NCBI GenBank assembly: GCA_034509735.1
Contig: JACGWO010000012.1
Coordinates: forward strand, 22,907,188 to 22,971,187
DNA from: Sesamum alatum
Lineage: Eukaryota > Streptophyta > Magnoliopsida > Lamiales > Pedaliaceae
Direction: 5' to 3'
Length of the DNA: 64,000 bases
The notes under the pieces were generated by a model. The model saw only the letters and a program-made list of their open reading frames with translations, was not told the origin of the DNA and searched no databases. The position numbers and the translations under genes are program-made. Positions 11,144 through 24,200 of this stretch are shown in pieces; the first letter of the stretch is position 1; each line of letters starts with the position of its first letter.

Positions 11144-14100
11144 ATGGTTGATGGTACTAGATTAAAAGAGTTGCAAGAGATTCAGAGGAAAACAGAAGCT
11201 TTAATAGTTGATGAAAGAGCCCGTAGACAAGCAGGCTAAGAACATGTCCATGCAAGACTGGACCACCTGAATGAGTCACAAGATGGCTTGCAATCATCCA
11301 TGGTAGGTATGCAACACACCCTTGTTGCAGTACAACAACAACTCCAGAATGTGGCAGAGCAGTTACAAAATTACAACAAAAACAAGTCCATTTTGGGAGA
11401 AGGACTAACAGCCTCAATAGAGAAGGGATCCTCTTCTAGGATCACTGTACAACCTTCTATTGGAAATGAGAATCAAAACAATACAGCAAGCTATACTACC
11501 ATTAATCGTACGGAGTTCCCACCCTTCAATGGAGAGGATGGGAGATCTTAGGTGAGAAGATGTGAAAGGTACTTTCACATGATACCTATCCCTGAAGAAC
11601 ACAAAGTAGACTTAGCCTCAGTTCATCTTGCAAGGAGGGCTGAGTTGTGGTATCAAGTCCATGTGGAGAAAAGAGGAGTGCCTTCATGGGAAGAATTGGT
11701 AGTGGTTGTCCTAGAAAGATTTGAGGACCTGGGTTATGAGAAGGTTGTATCTGAATTCAATGCCTACCAGCAGGAAGGCTCTGTGAACGAATATGCAGAG
11801 AAACTAGAGGAACTTGAAGGTCAAATGTGCTTTTTCAAAAAGAATCTTGATGAAGAGTTCTTTATGATGAAATTCATAAGTAGCCTGAAGGAGGAGTTAA
11901 AAGGATATGTTGCTACAATGAAACCAACTACACTCAATCAAGCCATTGCACTTGCTAGAAAACAAGAGTCCATTGTAGGTGCCATCCTAAAAAAGACACA
12001 TCAGAACCAAAAAAACAGCCACACTAAACCTTCCTTCAAACCTGCAAACAAACCACCACATTACAAACCTTCCTATAAACCCTCTCTCAAACCTAGAAAT
12101 GATAACCCTCAACATAGAAGACTCATCTCAGAAACTGAAATGAGAGCAAGAAAAGAAAAGAAGCTATGCTATAACTGTGATGAGATTTTTGTGCCAGGAC
12201 ACAAGTGCAAGGTTAGATACTCATACATGCTTATGAATGAAGAAGAAGCAAAGGCCTGTGAAGAAGAGGATGAGGATGTCACTGTTTCTGTACATGCCAT
12301 GGGAGGAAACACAGATAGTGGCACCTTAAGAGTACAAGGTTTGGTTCAGGGCAAGCAGCTTCATGTCCTGATAGATAGTGAGAGTACATACAACTTAATT
12401 GATGAGAAAGTGGTGAGAGCCTTGGGAATCAAAATTGAACACACCTCTCCTATGAGAGTTAGTGTAGTTGATGAGTATGAATTGTTGAGCAAAACCATCT
12501 GCCCTGCGCTTAATTGGGAAATTCGAGGACATTCTTTCACATACCCAGTAAGAGTATTCAAGCTAGGGGGTGTGATTTTGTGTTGGGTTGTGACTGTCTG
12601 TAGGGTTGGATTTCCAACAACTCACTGTGACTATTAGCATCAAGAGGAAGAAGGTGGTCCTAAGTACACTATCACAGAGAATGGACCTCAAGGGTGTAGC
12701 TACAGACTCCTTGAGTACACTCTTAGGGAGAAAAAATTATGGAGTGATGGGACAACTACTCTCAGTTGATACAGTGAGAAAACCAAGTGCTGAAAATCCA
12801 GTGATTACAAAGATACTCCAGCAATATGAAGAGGTGTTCCAGGAGCCAAATCCTTACCTCCTGAAAGGTCAATTGAGCACAACATAGAATTGATACCTGA
12901 TGCTATTCCAAGGAAGCAACATCCTTACAGGTATGCCTATGGCCAAAAGACTGAAATAGAAAACATTGTGGATGATATGATGAACAGTGGAATCATTAGA
13001 AACAGTCAAAGCTCTTCTTTTCTCCCGTTTTGCTTGTAAAAAAGAAGGATGGGGTTGGAGGTTATGTGCTGACTACAAATATCTAAACAAGCTTACTGTT
13101 AAACACAATTTTCCAATTCCAGTGATAGATGAGTTACTTGATGAATTACATGGTGCTAGATACTTTTCAAAAATTGATATGAGGTCAGGATACTTTCATA
13201 TAAGAATGAGGCAAGTGGACATTTCCAAAACCAGTTTTGTCACACATAGTAGGCACTATGAATTTCTAGTTATGCATTTTAGGTTATGCAATGCACCATC
13301 CACATTTCAGGCACTGATGAATCAAATCTTTGAGCGTATCCTTAGAAAATTTTTGTTGGTTTTCTTTGATGATATCCTGATATATAGCAAAAACTGGAAT
13401 GATCACATGTTGCATTTGAAGGTTGTTCTGGAATTACTGAAAGCACATAAATTGTATGCAAATTGAAGCAAGTGCTCTTTTGCACAGCCTCAGGTGGAAT
13501 ACCTTGGGCACATTATTTCTTTTGTTGGAGTTGCCACAGATCCTCAAAAGGTTGAGTGTATGATGAAATGGCCAACACTTACTACAGTCAAGGCATTAAG
13601 GGGCTTTCTTGGTCTCAGAAGCTATTATAGAAAATTCATCAAAGGCTATGGGGTTATCAGCAAACCCCTGACTACACTGCTCAAGAAAGATGGGTTTTTA
13701 TGGAATGAGGATGCTGAAAAGGCATTCAAACAATTGAAGGAAGTCATGTCCACTGCACCAGTCTTAGCCTTACCTGATTTTTCTAAGTCATTTATAGTTG
13801 AAACAGATGCTTGTGGCAGAGGGATAGGGGTTGTTTTGATGCAAGAAGGCAAGCCTATTGCATACTTGAGTAAAACTCTAGTTGCCAAAAAATTTGGGAT
13901 TATATGCTTATGAAAGGAATTCTTGGCTTTACTCATGGCTGTGACTAAGTGGAAACATTACCTTCAATGTAACCAGTTCATTATTAAGACCGATCAGAAA
14001 AGTCTCAAGCACATCCTAGATCAGAGAGTGGACTCAATCTTGCAACAAAAATGGATAACAAAGTTATTGGGGCTCAATTATGAGGTTCATTACAAGAAGG

Positions 14101-15489
14101 GGAATGATAATAGAGCAGTTGATGCTCTATCTAGAGTAGAACATGAAGGGCATTGCCATGCTATCACCACCCAAATACCATTATGGATACAAGAGCTGCA
14201 GGTTATGAAAATGATACTGAACTTCAGACCATCATTCAAGCCAAAATGATAGATGTACAGGCTTATCCTGATGTACAAGCTTGGGTTAAGGAGTGTGAAG
14301 TATGCCAAAGGTCTAAACATGAGAATTGTGCTTATCCAGGATTACTTCAGCCTTTACCTATCCCTGAGCAAGCCTGGTCTTGCATATCCATGGATTTCAT
14401 TGAAGGTCTCCCTATTTCTGAAGGAAAGGATTCTATTATGGTGATTGTTGACAGGTTAACCAAATGCTCTCACTTCCTACCTCTCAAGCACCCTTATACA
14501 ACAACTGGCATTGCAAAGGTTTTCTTTGACAATGAATATAAGTTGCATAGTCTGCCAGAGAGCATTGTTACTGATAGGGCCAAATTTTCACAAGTAGGTA
14601 TTGGAAGGAGCTTTTCAGTCTATCTGGTGTCTCTCTAGACATGTCTTCTGCTTACCATCCACAATCTGATGGTCAAACAGAAAGAATCAATCAATGCCTA
14701 GAAAACTATCTAAGGTGCATGTGCCAACAACACCCCAAGAAGTGGTCACAATGGATTACTTAAGCTGAATTTTGGTTTAACACCAACTTTCATTCAGGGA
14801 TAAAGATCACCCCTTTTCAGGCTTTATATGGATAACCCCCTAATCAGTTAGCAATTGGTCCATATCTGTAAAGTCACCATACAAATGTGGAAGAACTCAT
14901 GAGGGAGAGAGTTAAAGTAACTCAACTACTGAAAGAGAACTTCCAGCAAGCTTAGCAGAGAATGAAGTTATACAGAGATAAAAAGAGAACTGAAAGGGAG
15001 TTTCAAGTAAGGGATGAGGTCTTCCTTAAACTACAGCCTTATAAACAGACTTCAGTGGCACTCAGAAGGAAACTGAAGCTATCTGCGAAGTATTTTGGTC
15101 CTTTTCCAGTGGTAAAAAGGATTGGCAAGGTTTCTTATAAACTTGCTCTACCCCCTGGCTCTAAAATACAGCCAGTATTCCAAATGTCTCTGCTAAAGAA
15201 AAAGATAAGTGCAAAGTATTTCCCTTCAGTAGACTTACCAGAATTTGAGGATGAAGTGTTCAAGGTGTATCCTGCAGGAATTCTTGCTCGAAGATTAGTG
15301 CCCAGGAACAATGTGGGAGTTGCTCAAGTTCTAATTCAATGGTCTCACTCATCTCCCGATCAAGCTACCTGGGAGGATTATCATGAGATTGCAGCCAAGT
15401 TCCTAGAATTTGATCATTGGGGACAAGGAGGAAAAAAAGCAGTGGGAAATGTCACGACTTTGCAGGGAAACACGCTTTTTCTCCCCTGA
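11144..15489 (+). pseudogene. Degenerate gag-pol of the chromovirus
   Basis: The frame opens at ATG 11144 and is interrupted by in-frame TAA (11237) and TAG (11549, where a Trp codon is expected). The gag core is at 11552-11990, the zinc knuckle CYNC...GHKC near 12167-12208, and the protease near 12367-12400, where the active-site DSG reads DSE. A frame change near 12600 leads to reverse transcriptase (12987-13466, with FFDDILIYS) and RNase H (13494-14249, split by TGA codons at 13464 and 13911). Two more frame changes (about 14200 and 14610) precede and split the integrase, which keeps CEVCQRSKH and AYHPQSDGQTER. The chromodomain-like end (about 15260-15410) has the TWEDYHE signature. Clearly dead as a protein. 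Confidence 0.92.
15423..15449 (+). other. Polypurine tract of the chromovirus
   Basis: A run of A and G with few interruptions (AAGGAGGAAAAAAAGCAG, then TGGGAAA) lies directly before the 3' LTR, where plus-strand priming is expected. Confidence 0.7.
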
Positions 15490-15963
15490 TCGTCAGATGA
15501 AAGAATCTGATCTGGGCCGTCGGATTGAAGGTCAGGATGGAATTGGGGATGAGAACCCTAATTTGAAGAGCAACTACGTCGTTTTGGAGGGGGCTGGTGA
15601 TCAATTGGGGATTAGGGATTTGAACAAGGATGTCGGACTCAAGGGAGCTGTTCCTAAGCAGACAGAGGGACGCGTGGCAAGCGAAGACTAGGCCGCGGGT
15701 GGGGCACTCCCAGCTAGCTGGAGCTGGAACTGGAGCACTTTTGGCAGAAAACTAACCAATGGGAGTTGGAGGAACTAGAGATGTCTTTTTGTAAATTTCC
15801 TTGAGAATAGTAATTCCCTTTTTGTAATGGCAGACTTGTATAAAAGTCTGAAAACAGTCTTTTGCAAGGAATTAAATAAAAATATTCAAGTTTTCTGCAT
15901 CATCTTCTGAACCCTATTTTCTCTCTATTCCCCATCCCCTATCTTCCTTCTTAAACTGTTACA
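15450..15963 (+). repeat. 3' LTR of the chromovirus
   Basis: 514 bp, starting TGTCACGACT and ending ACTGTTACA, followed by the target copy TTTAT (15964-15968). Colinear with 10603-11098 apart from about 18 bp missing from the 5' copy, a 6-bp insertion near 15727 and scattered substitutions. The last pol frame runs into it. Confidence 0.94.
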
Positions 15964-16169
15964 TTTATGAGCGTCAATTGTACATATTCGAATCCTAAAT
16001 TTGAAAAAAAAAAAAAAAAAGACACCCATCAAATAAATACTCCAATACAAGACATTCAAAAGAAAACACTCAAACATAAGCATAGATAAACACAAACTGT
16101 GCGAACAACAAAATTATACCTTGTATGCTATCTTGATAATAGTTCAGGGACGCAGCATGTATTTAACCT

Positions 16170-16693
16170 TAATATTTATTTCGTATGGTTAATACCAAAC
16201 TTGAGTTATTATTTTCAATTTGGTAAAGAATTGTGTGTCTTAATATTCAAATTATGATTGAATAATTTATGCAATAAGATTATGGATAAATAAAAATAAG
16301 TATGATATTTTGATAACTATGCAAGTATTTTTAGTTACTAAGATCATTTCGTGATCTATAAATTTCACTCTTTTGACACGCGCGATTGACTTTAATAAAA
16401 TTTATATACATATGATATATAACATCTTTATTTTATAACAGTTGATAAACTATTAAAGAGATATAACACGACTTTACTGTAAGTAATTTTATAATTTTCT
16501 TTTTTAATTTACCTTAATTGTTAGTTTTGTATGTGACGTGGAATCACCTTCGTATCAATAAAGAGATCATACTACCCTTTTTTTCCAATTTTTTTTCCCT
16601 ACGACTTCACTGACTTAATCATCAAAGTAAGTAAACTTAAGCCACTTTGAATGATTGTCATCTTCAACATGGATAGTACCTGATTTTTTAAAA
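16170..16693. other. AT-rich spacer, no gene seen
   Basis: AT-rich sequence between two foldback elements. No long open frame, no conserved motif and no tRNA-like cloverleaf recognised. Confidence 0.5.
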
Positions 16694-17649
16694 GGAAAAA
16701 ATACAATTTACTCCCTGTGTTAAGAAAAATATGCAATTTACCCCTTGTGTTAAGGAAAATATGCAATTTACCCCTTTGTAAAAAATAAAACAGTAATTTA
16801 TCCCCTTGTGTTAATAGAAATAGAGCAAAATACCCCCTAAATCCGGTGGTGAGCTACACGCGCGTCTATTGCATCTGTGTATTTTTTTAGCATAAAAATA
16901 TTATTTTATAATATATTAATATATATATATATATTATTTATAAACAATATTTAACATTTTATATATATATATATGTTCTTTACAGAAATAATATATATAT
17001 ATATATATATATATTTCTGCCTTCCCCCTGCTCCCCCCCACCCCACCCCAACACCCCACCATTGCGCCCCTCTCCTTCTCCTCCCAACCGGCGTGCCCGC
17101 ATCCCCTCCCCCTCCCCTCCCCCCGCCCGCGGGCACTCTCCCTCCTCTCCTCCCAAATCTACCCCCCCTCCCCCGTCTTCTAGGTCACCGCCCACCTCCC
17201 CCTCTCGGCTCTCCACAAGTTGCTGCCCCCTCCTCTCCCTCCCTCCCTCCCTCCCTCCCCCTCTGTCTACACGTATATGTATATATACACAAATATATAT
17301 TTATATATATAACTTATTATATATAAATAAATATATTCAATTTTATTATCTATAATATAATAATTTTAATTGGATATTTGCTTAAATTTAAACCGTTGAT
17401 CTATTTGATAAATTTAGACCTTAAATTGAAATCAATCCAATGATTTTTAAATGAGGCATAAATATCATTTTAAATTAATTTTTTTTTTTAAAAAAAAAGA
17501 GGAAAAATCGCACGTGTAACACACGAAACGCGTCAAAAGGATTTTTGCTTCAATTTTAAGAACATGGGGGGGATAAAATGCTCTTTTTTTTTTACATAAA
17601 AATAAATTTGCACTTTCTTATTAACACAGGGGGTAAATTGCATTTAACC
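16694..17649. mobile_element. Foldback element, family E, with GC-rich centre
   Basis: The left arm repeats CAATTTACYCCYTGTGTTAA three times within 100 bp and the right arm closes with TTAACACAGGGGGTAAATTG then CATTTAACC, its complement. T-runs followed by AAAA flank both sides (16684-16693 and 17650-17660), consistent with a duplicated target but not diagnostic. The centre is a 250-bp pyrimidine- and GC-rich block (17022-17270, CCCTCC repeats) between two TA microsatellites, a layout like family C. The proline-rich open frames across it are composition artefacts. Confidence 0.75.
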
Positions 17650-18298
17650 TTTTTTTAAAATGGGTGGCACAAAATAGGAATGAATAATGTAATTCAATGA
17701 AAAATACTACCCGACCCTAACCCATTATGCACGTTGACATGATCCACCCATTTACGGCTTGTTTATGTTTTCATTTTTTATTTTTGAAACAGTAATTAAA
17801 GTGAAAATATAATTATTTATTTGTGTTATCATTGAAAACATGAGAGCCCAATATAAAACACAATCTGAATAACTAATCAAAACTTAAGACAGTATAACCG
17901 TTTTACTATACAAAATTCATGTACTTGTCTGCAAAATTTCTTACCATAATTGTACTGGACAAGTATTGGAATTGGAAACCAGCACTTTAAACAGTAAAAG
18001 ACATGTAAGAAAATTTCTTGTTGAAAATTTGTAATTCTTTATAAATTAAGAAACCTCAGTTCGAAGAAATGGTATCTTCGACTAAGACATTTTCTTCTGA
18101 AGCAGAAGCCCTTTGGAGAGAAGACTATTCAGGTACAAACCGATCGGTTTTCTACCTCAGTAACAAGTATATTTCAACAGTACTGAGTTATAAACAACAA
18201 AAATTGAATGAGAAAATTGCAAAAACACATTTACAGGGAACACAAACGGGGGACCGTGAATCCCTCCTAAACTACGGTAAGCAAGTACCCGAGAGAGT
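17650..18298. other. 3' flank of the IREH1-like gene
   Basis: No gene. The last few hundred bases before the stop codon at 18299-18301 are probably the 3' UTR and polyadenylation region of the minus-strand kinase gene. The ORF at 18069-18353 on the plus strand is antisense to this end and has no recognisable domain. Confidence 0.5.
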
Positions 18299-21200
18299 TT
18301 ATGCACTGGAATTTGGCGGCTCGTCTTTCCAACCTTTTGTCAGCAAGTCGTAATTGATTGATGCGAGCTGGGAAAGATTCTGTCAATCACCAAGAAAATG
18401 AAACGTGTTTAGAGGCTCAGTAGAGGAGGCGATGTTTGAGCATGACAGATGGGAAAAGTTCTGGTATTCGAAACAACATTCTTGCAGCTGTAGGTTTATG
18501 TGAACTGATATAAAACAGTAAACGGTTGTGGTTTCATGTCATACGGACAGGGGATTTTTAATGATGAATGATGGAAAAGAATGGTTTTTGCTGTGTCGAT
18601 TGATAAACAGATGTACATAAAAGCGTGCAGAGAAGTATATTGTAGTTGAATGACAGCAGAAACGTGTAAACTTACGAACCAAAAGAGAGCTATTCGTTGG
18701 ATTACCTTAAATGAGAAATTGCTGAAGGAGTAGTTGATATCATTGCTTGAGTCAAATTCTGTGAGTCCCACACATTCGTCTGCCTGTTGTCCGATCCAAA
18801 GTGAGTAAGATTAATATTATGAAACAGAAAGGTAATATATAAAAAGGATTAGTATACTGAAGTCCCCTAAGTTTAGACATATTACAAGGAAACCCTCGAT
18901 TTTGAAAATCGCTACATCTCCCGCAATTATGTTTTACATGAAGGATTCTTTCTCCCTGAAGACTGGATGGCTAAGGGAGTATTTGAGATGTAAAACATGA
19001 ATGAAGGGTGTAGTTGTAATATGCCCAAACTTGAACGGGTGTCTGTAATTATTCCTATACAAAATTGCTGGTTCGTTAATGAAGCTAAGGCACAAACCAG
19101 TTCCTCATGCCTATTGCTTAGGCAACTACTGCTGCCACTTATGCTTCCGTTTTCACTGGAATCTTCAAATTCACTAGCAGCATAAACATGCTCGTCTGAA
19201 GGATTCCATGAGTAACGGCTCGTAAAATAACTTGTATCCATTGCACCCTCTGATGCAGGGACAAAGGCAGCCTGTAAGAACGTCAAGAAAATTATCAGGC
19301 ATCACTAGTTTCTGGACAAACCGATGATCAGTTTACAACTTTACATGCACAAAACCGAACCTTCTGTCTAGCAAGTGTGTCCCAGTTAATGTCTCTGAAA
19401 AAGGGATGCTGCTTGACCTGCACCATAATTTTTTCCTCAGACGGTTAAGTTTAAAGAGATGAAATAAGATGAAACTTCATTAGAGAAAAAAAGTAAAAGT
19501 ACCTCTGAAGCTCCTCCAGCTCCAAGTCTCTGGTTCGGATCTTCCGTCAGTAACCTGCCAGCCGATATCGAGATGAGTAAAAGGAACTGATAAACTGTTC
19601 TTCTACTAGTTTAACTTAGGAAATGACCAATCTGCTATACACACAGATATGGATTCAGCATATCCATAAAACTCAAGTTAATAGCAAGCACGGTGTCCGA
19701 ACCGGATGAACTCGTGAAACAAGACCACCCATGATTCACAAATTCAAGGTGAAGTCTATATGAGTATATGGTTCAAGTGTCAAGCATTTGGCAGAAGGGA
19801 TTGACTATCAAGAATCAAAACTCGAGACATGTAGTACATATATAATTCAAAACTTCACTGTTGATCTGAATATTCAAAGAAATAGTTTAGCAACTACATT
19901 TTAATTTTAGAAAACTCAAATAAGGAATGCTCATATGCTCACAGATCTTTTGAACTGGAAGGCAGACAGAATATCATTGAATCATAAATAGTGGTACATG
20001 GATAAGGCCCTTCTTACCGATCAATCAGGTCATGTGCTTCAAGGCTCATTTCATCAGGCACCCGAGGCCAAGGAATCTTGCGATTCAGAATGTTGTTGAA
20101 TATTTTCTACAAAGAAAAGTGAAGAGAATAATAAACATAAAGAAAGACCTGGAACATTTAAAGAAGCTTATAATCTCTTCAGCAAGTAGAATCATAGTCC
20201 TACAGACATTCACAAACTTCTTATGCAGAATTAAAGTGAGAGAACATTTATAATAAGTACGTAACGTAAGTCTGTCATCCCCTCACTTAACAGGAGGGCC
20301 CCTTCAGGATAGCAATTACACATGTAAGTGTCTAAACTAAAGGATAATAATAAAGACACTAGAAGGAAGTTCGAACAGTCCAACCTGTGGATGTTCCGCA
20401 TTGAAAGGAGGGATACCAACAATCAACTCAAACAGAATAACACCCACAGACCACCAATCAGCAGTAAAGCCTGAGCAAAAGTGCAAATGAACAATATTAT
20501 GAACATGAAATTGGTAAAAAGTTCAGAATGAACTACCAGTGGAAATACTCATCCAGCTATACAAACCTAGTCCCAAAAAATACGAGTACCTAGTATCATA
20601 ATGTATGTAGTCCAGAAGATGCAAAAAGAGAAGTAACAAGTACATACTACAGGCATCATAAGCCTTGAGCAACACATTAAACACTGAATATTGGTACTTC
20701 TTTGACATGCAACTAAAAGAAATTAACCCTAACTAAGCTACATTTTTCATGAGTTGCATTCCATAACTAGAACAACCCATTGTCATCAATCTCACCTTTT
20801 CTTCTATCCGCAATATTTGAACAGTTAACAGCAGCAAGAAGGCAATGCTATGCATTAGACTTGCCAGAGATATTTGTGTTGGTTCAAGTTGTCTGATTTC
20901 AGTTTCCTGTGGTTCTTGGTGCTTGTGCTGTTTATCTCTTTAAGAATGATGGGGGGTTATGGCTTAGGTTTAAGATATTAGAGTGCCATTATTTTCCACA
21001 CGTGCAGGTAATAAATTTAACCTAACCAAATTGCTACAACGCCTTTCTTTAATTTAATTCAGACCATAAAGCCTATGGAAAGAGGATTCACCAACCGTGC
21101 CCAGTTCCTAGAAGAATCTCAGGTGCCAGGTAGTCTGGTGTACCAACAGCTGACTGTTTCTTACGCCTTTCTTGCTGATGGCTCGGTGCAGATATTGGTG

Positions 21201-24200
21201 GTTCATCTTCCTCCATTAGTGATGTTCCGCTGACAGGCGGACCCGACAAATCTGTGCTGTTGATTAGACCCACTTTTGATAGCCCAAAGTCTGTTAACTG
21301 TTCGAATTGGAAAATAATAATAATATCATTAATTTTTGCTCCTCAGGTACAAGCATCATCAGGTTCATCCACATCTAAAGAACGAAATCAGGATAAACAC
21401 CAGCAGGCATCACGTTTCATGCACTTCACTCATTTTTCTATGGTAAACTGTTATAAGATATAAAAAGTTACACTTCTCACCGTCAGCTTGCACATAATAT
21501 TATGTACTTCAAAGCATCAATGAAATTTCATTTCTGAAGTATTGTGCTGGTGAAAGATGCCAGATTCAAACTTTTCGGAGTTATGTGTAACATAAGTGGC
21601 AAAAAGACAGCTGGTATATTGTGCGGACAGTATCTTACTCAAATTTTATCACAACTGAGTAACTGAAGTGCAAAATGACAAAAAGAAAGAAGTGGAAGGA
21701 CCAGAAAGAAGAATTCTTAAGCAAAAATGACTTATTTTCTTCACCCCATCCAAAATTGCACATTGTGTGGCACTGGCATATTGAGGTGCCATCCTTACCA
21801 GTGAGGAACACAAAACACAGTACAACATACTTATCAGTGAAGAACACCAAAATTAGGCGAGGGAAATGAAGAAGTAGCTTAATGAAATGTCGAAGGTAGG
21901 TGCATCCATTATCTAGGAAAGGCTAATCAAGAATGCTTAACAGCACAAACTAGGCAACATCAAACTCAATTATCAGCTGAACAAGTTTCTAGAGTTTGTG
22001 ATAATGGCCACTATCTGGCGTTCCATATTGCAGAGTCAGAAAAATGAGAGAAGTCTGTGTTGCTTGTCAAATTGTAGCCCTCAAACTCATGTCAGAATCT
22101 ACCAATCCAATTAACCTACAAGTATGAAAACCAACCATTTTGAAATTTCTTTCTATTTCTTTCCTCAGTAGACCCATTTTGTTTAATGCTTTTCTTTACA
22201 TAGTTACAATGGCATCAAAGGGTCTGGAAGACTGGAACGGAATCATAGAGCTTTGAACTACCCAGAAAAGCAAAATCCAGATAGAAACACATCTTTGGGG
22301 CATTAATAGGAAGGCATAAAAAATTAAATAATGACAAGAAATTGAAAGAACCAACCTTGATATGGCCATCATGTGCAATCAACAAATTATCAGGCTTCAG
22401 ATCCCGATGAACCACGCGACGAGAATGCAGATATTCCAAAGCAAGCACCTGGCCATCCATTGCATGTGATGTTTCGGTCAGAATGCGACCCAGAGGATGA
22501 ACGAAAAAAGATAGCAGTGGAAAAAGCCATCAACAGAAACTTACAACTTCAGCAATATATACGCGGGCAACATCTTCATCTAAGCAGCCCAGATTTCTCA
22601 ATAGGGAATAAAGATCTCCGCCATTCAAGTACTCCATAACAAGATACAAATTTTCACGACAAGTGAATGAATAGAAGAAGCGGACCTAACACATTAGAAT
22701 TCAAGATTAAAATGAGAAGATCATAAAGAAGACAGAATAAATTATTGTCAGCTACAAATGCTTACCACAAAAGGATTGCGAACAGAAATCAGTATATCAC
22801 GTTCTGCCAAAATACTCTCAACTGCATTCTTGCGTATCATATCCGCTTTCTTAAGAACCTGCAGAAAAAATAAATTTGGAACATCAAGCCATCCATGAAG
22901 TGAAGATCGATATTCTATATGTCGAGGACTTTTCCGTTTCTTGCGTATAAACTAAGCCCGTCTCCACAGCAATAGGAGGATATAGAACAGATAATCCAAA
23001 ACATCGACGTTGCTTTGATCTAGTTTTCTGGGTTGTCAACAGAAACTTCATTTCACGCAGACACATAAACAATTACTCACACTATATCTGAAAGGAAAAG
23101 TTCTTCATGTACCTTTATCGCAAACAGATCCCCCGTTGTTCTCTTTTTTGCCAAGAATACCCGACCAAATGCCCCACGACTAATTGGTTTTATAATCTCA
23201 AAGTCATCTATTGAGGTCCGGTCTTTGGAAGAATGCACTGGGCTACTTCTCAGACTACGTAAAACATCATCTTCCAAAGGAGCATCTTCATCAATTACAG
23301 TGCTTGTTATATCAACCTTCTCTTCATCAACTAGTTCGCATAGTTGTAAATACTTCTCCCTGGATAATTGAATAAAATGTCAGGATGAGTGCTCCAAAAG
23401 CTAATGTACTAAAATGTTGAACAGAAAGATCATTAACTCACCTGATCAATTTCTCTATACGAGCTCCAAATGTATCTACTGTTAGCGATTCAAACTTTCT
23501 ACGGTCTATGACAACTTTCAAGTCTTCAAGACAAGAAAGCAGATACTGCAAAGAGCGATCATCATCCAAGGGTGTATTCGCTACACATCTAGCAATATCA
23601 GCAAGCTCATTCATCTGCATTGTCAATATGAATTCAAAGTAAACATTCGGAATCAGTGTGATAATATCAACAGCTATTAATTCCAAAGTATGGGCTATCA
23701 TTTAATGAAGTCGTGAAGTGGTCAGTTTAGAATTTTATTACCAATTAGCATCAAGAGCTTGTAGAAAATAGTATTTCTTATCAAGTTACAACAGATTTCT
23801 CCTACAGGATCTTCGGACATGCTGGTTCGATATTATTGACGGGGGTGGTTTCAGACAGTTTAAGGATCAGAATCTGACAATACTGGTCTAAGTGAAAAGA
23901 AACAAACCATCCAATGCAGTTAAGTATACGATGTATTCTTGTTTTGTGGGGTTTATATCATAAAAATATAAGATCAAATAATCTGTCAGCAAAGCACTAC
24001 TGGAAAATGGAACGGAGATACACCCAAACTTTGCCTACCGCCGATTTAATGATTGAAACAACCGTTGGTGATACTCTTGAGAAAAAGGTACATTTGTAAG
24101 CAATAGAAATAGTCACTTGAATTTAGGCATCAACTAAAGATGTCAAGAGATATGGAATATTAACATGGCCATTCACATTTGATCATCAGTTCTTATTTTC

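Larger units (their letters stand above)
10603..15963 (+). mobile_element. Ty3/gypsy chromovirus LTR retrotransposon (degenerate)
   Basis: Two direct LTRs (10603-11098 and 15450-15963) begin TGTCA and end TGTTACA, and a 5-bp target duplication TTTAT flanks the element (10598-10602 and 15964-15968). A primer-binding site follows the left LTR by two bases and a purine tract precedes the right LTR. The internal region encodes, in order, gag, CCHC knuckle, aspartic protease, reverse transcriptase, RNase H, integrase and a C-terminal chromodomain-like segment, the gene order of plant chromoviruses. The frames are broken by stops and frameshifts, so it cannot move by itself. I count more than 25 differences between the LTRs, so the insertion is not recent. 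Confidence 0.95.
10240..16169. mobile_element. Foldback element, family D copy 2, split by an LTR retrotransposon
   Basis: The left arm starts at 10240 (GAGTTGAATATATTTTGCAC, then TTTGAACTATT). Its partner is found only at 16138-16169 (ATAGTTCAGGGACGC, then ATGTATTTAACC), beyond the retrotransposon at 10603-15963. The flanks 10231-10239 (AACTATTTA) and 16170-16178 (TAATATTTA) agree at 7 of 9 positions, as for an old 9-bp duplication. Without the insert the element is about 560 bp. The insertion order (foldback first, retrotransposon later) follows from the nesting. Confidence 0.7.

Noticed and set aside
16973..17355. Proline-rich open frames on both strands
   Set aside because: They arise from the CCCTCC-type GC-rich centre and TA arrays of a foldback element; no conserved domain.
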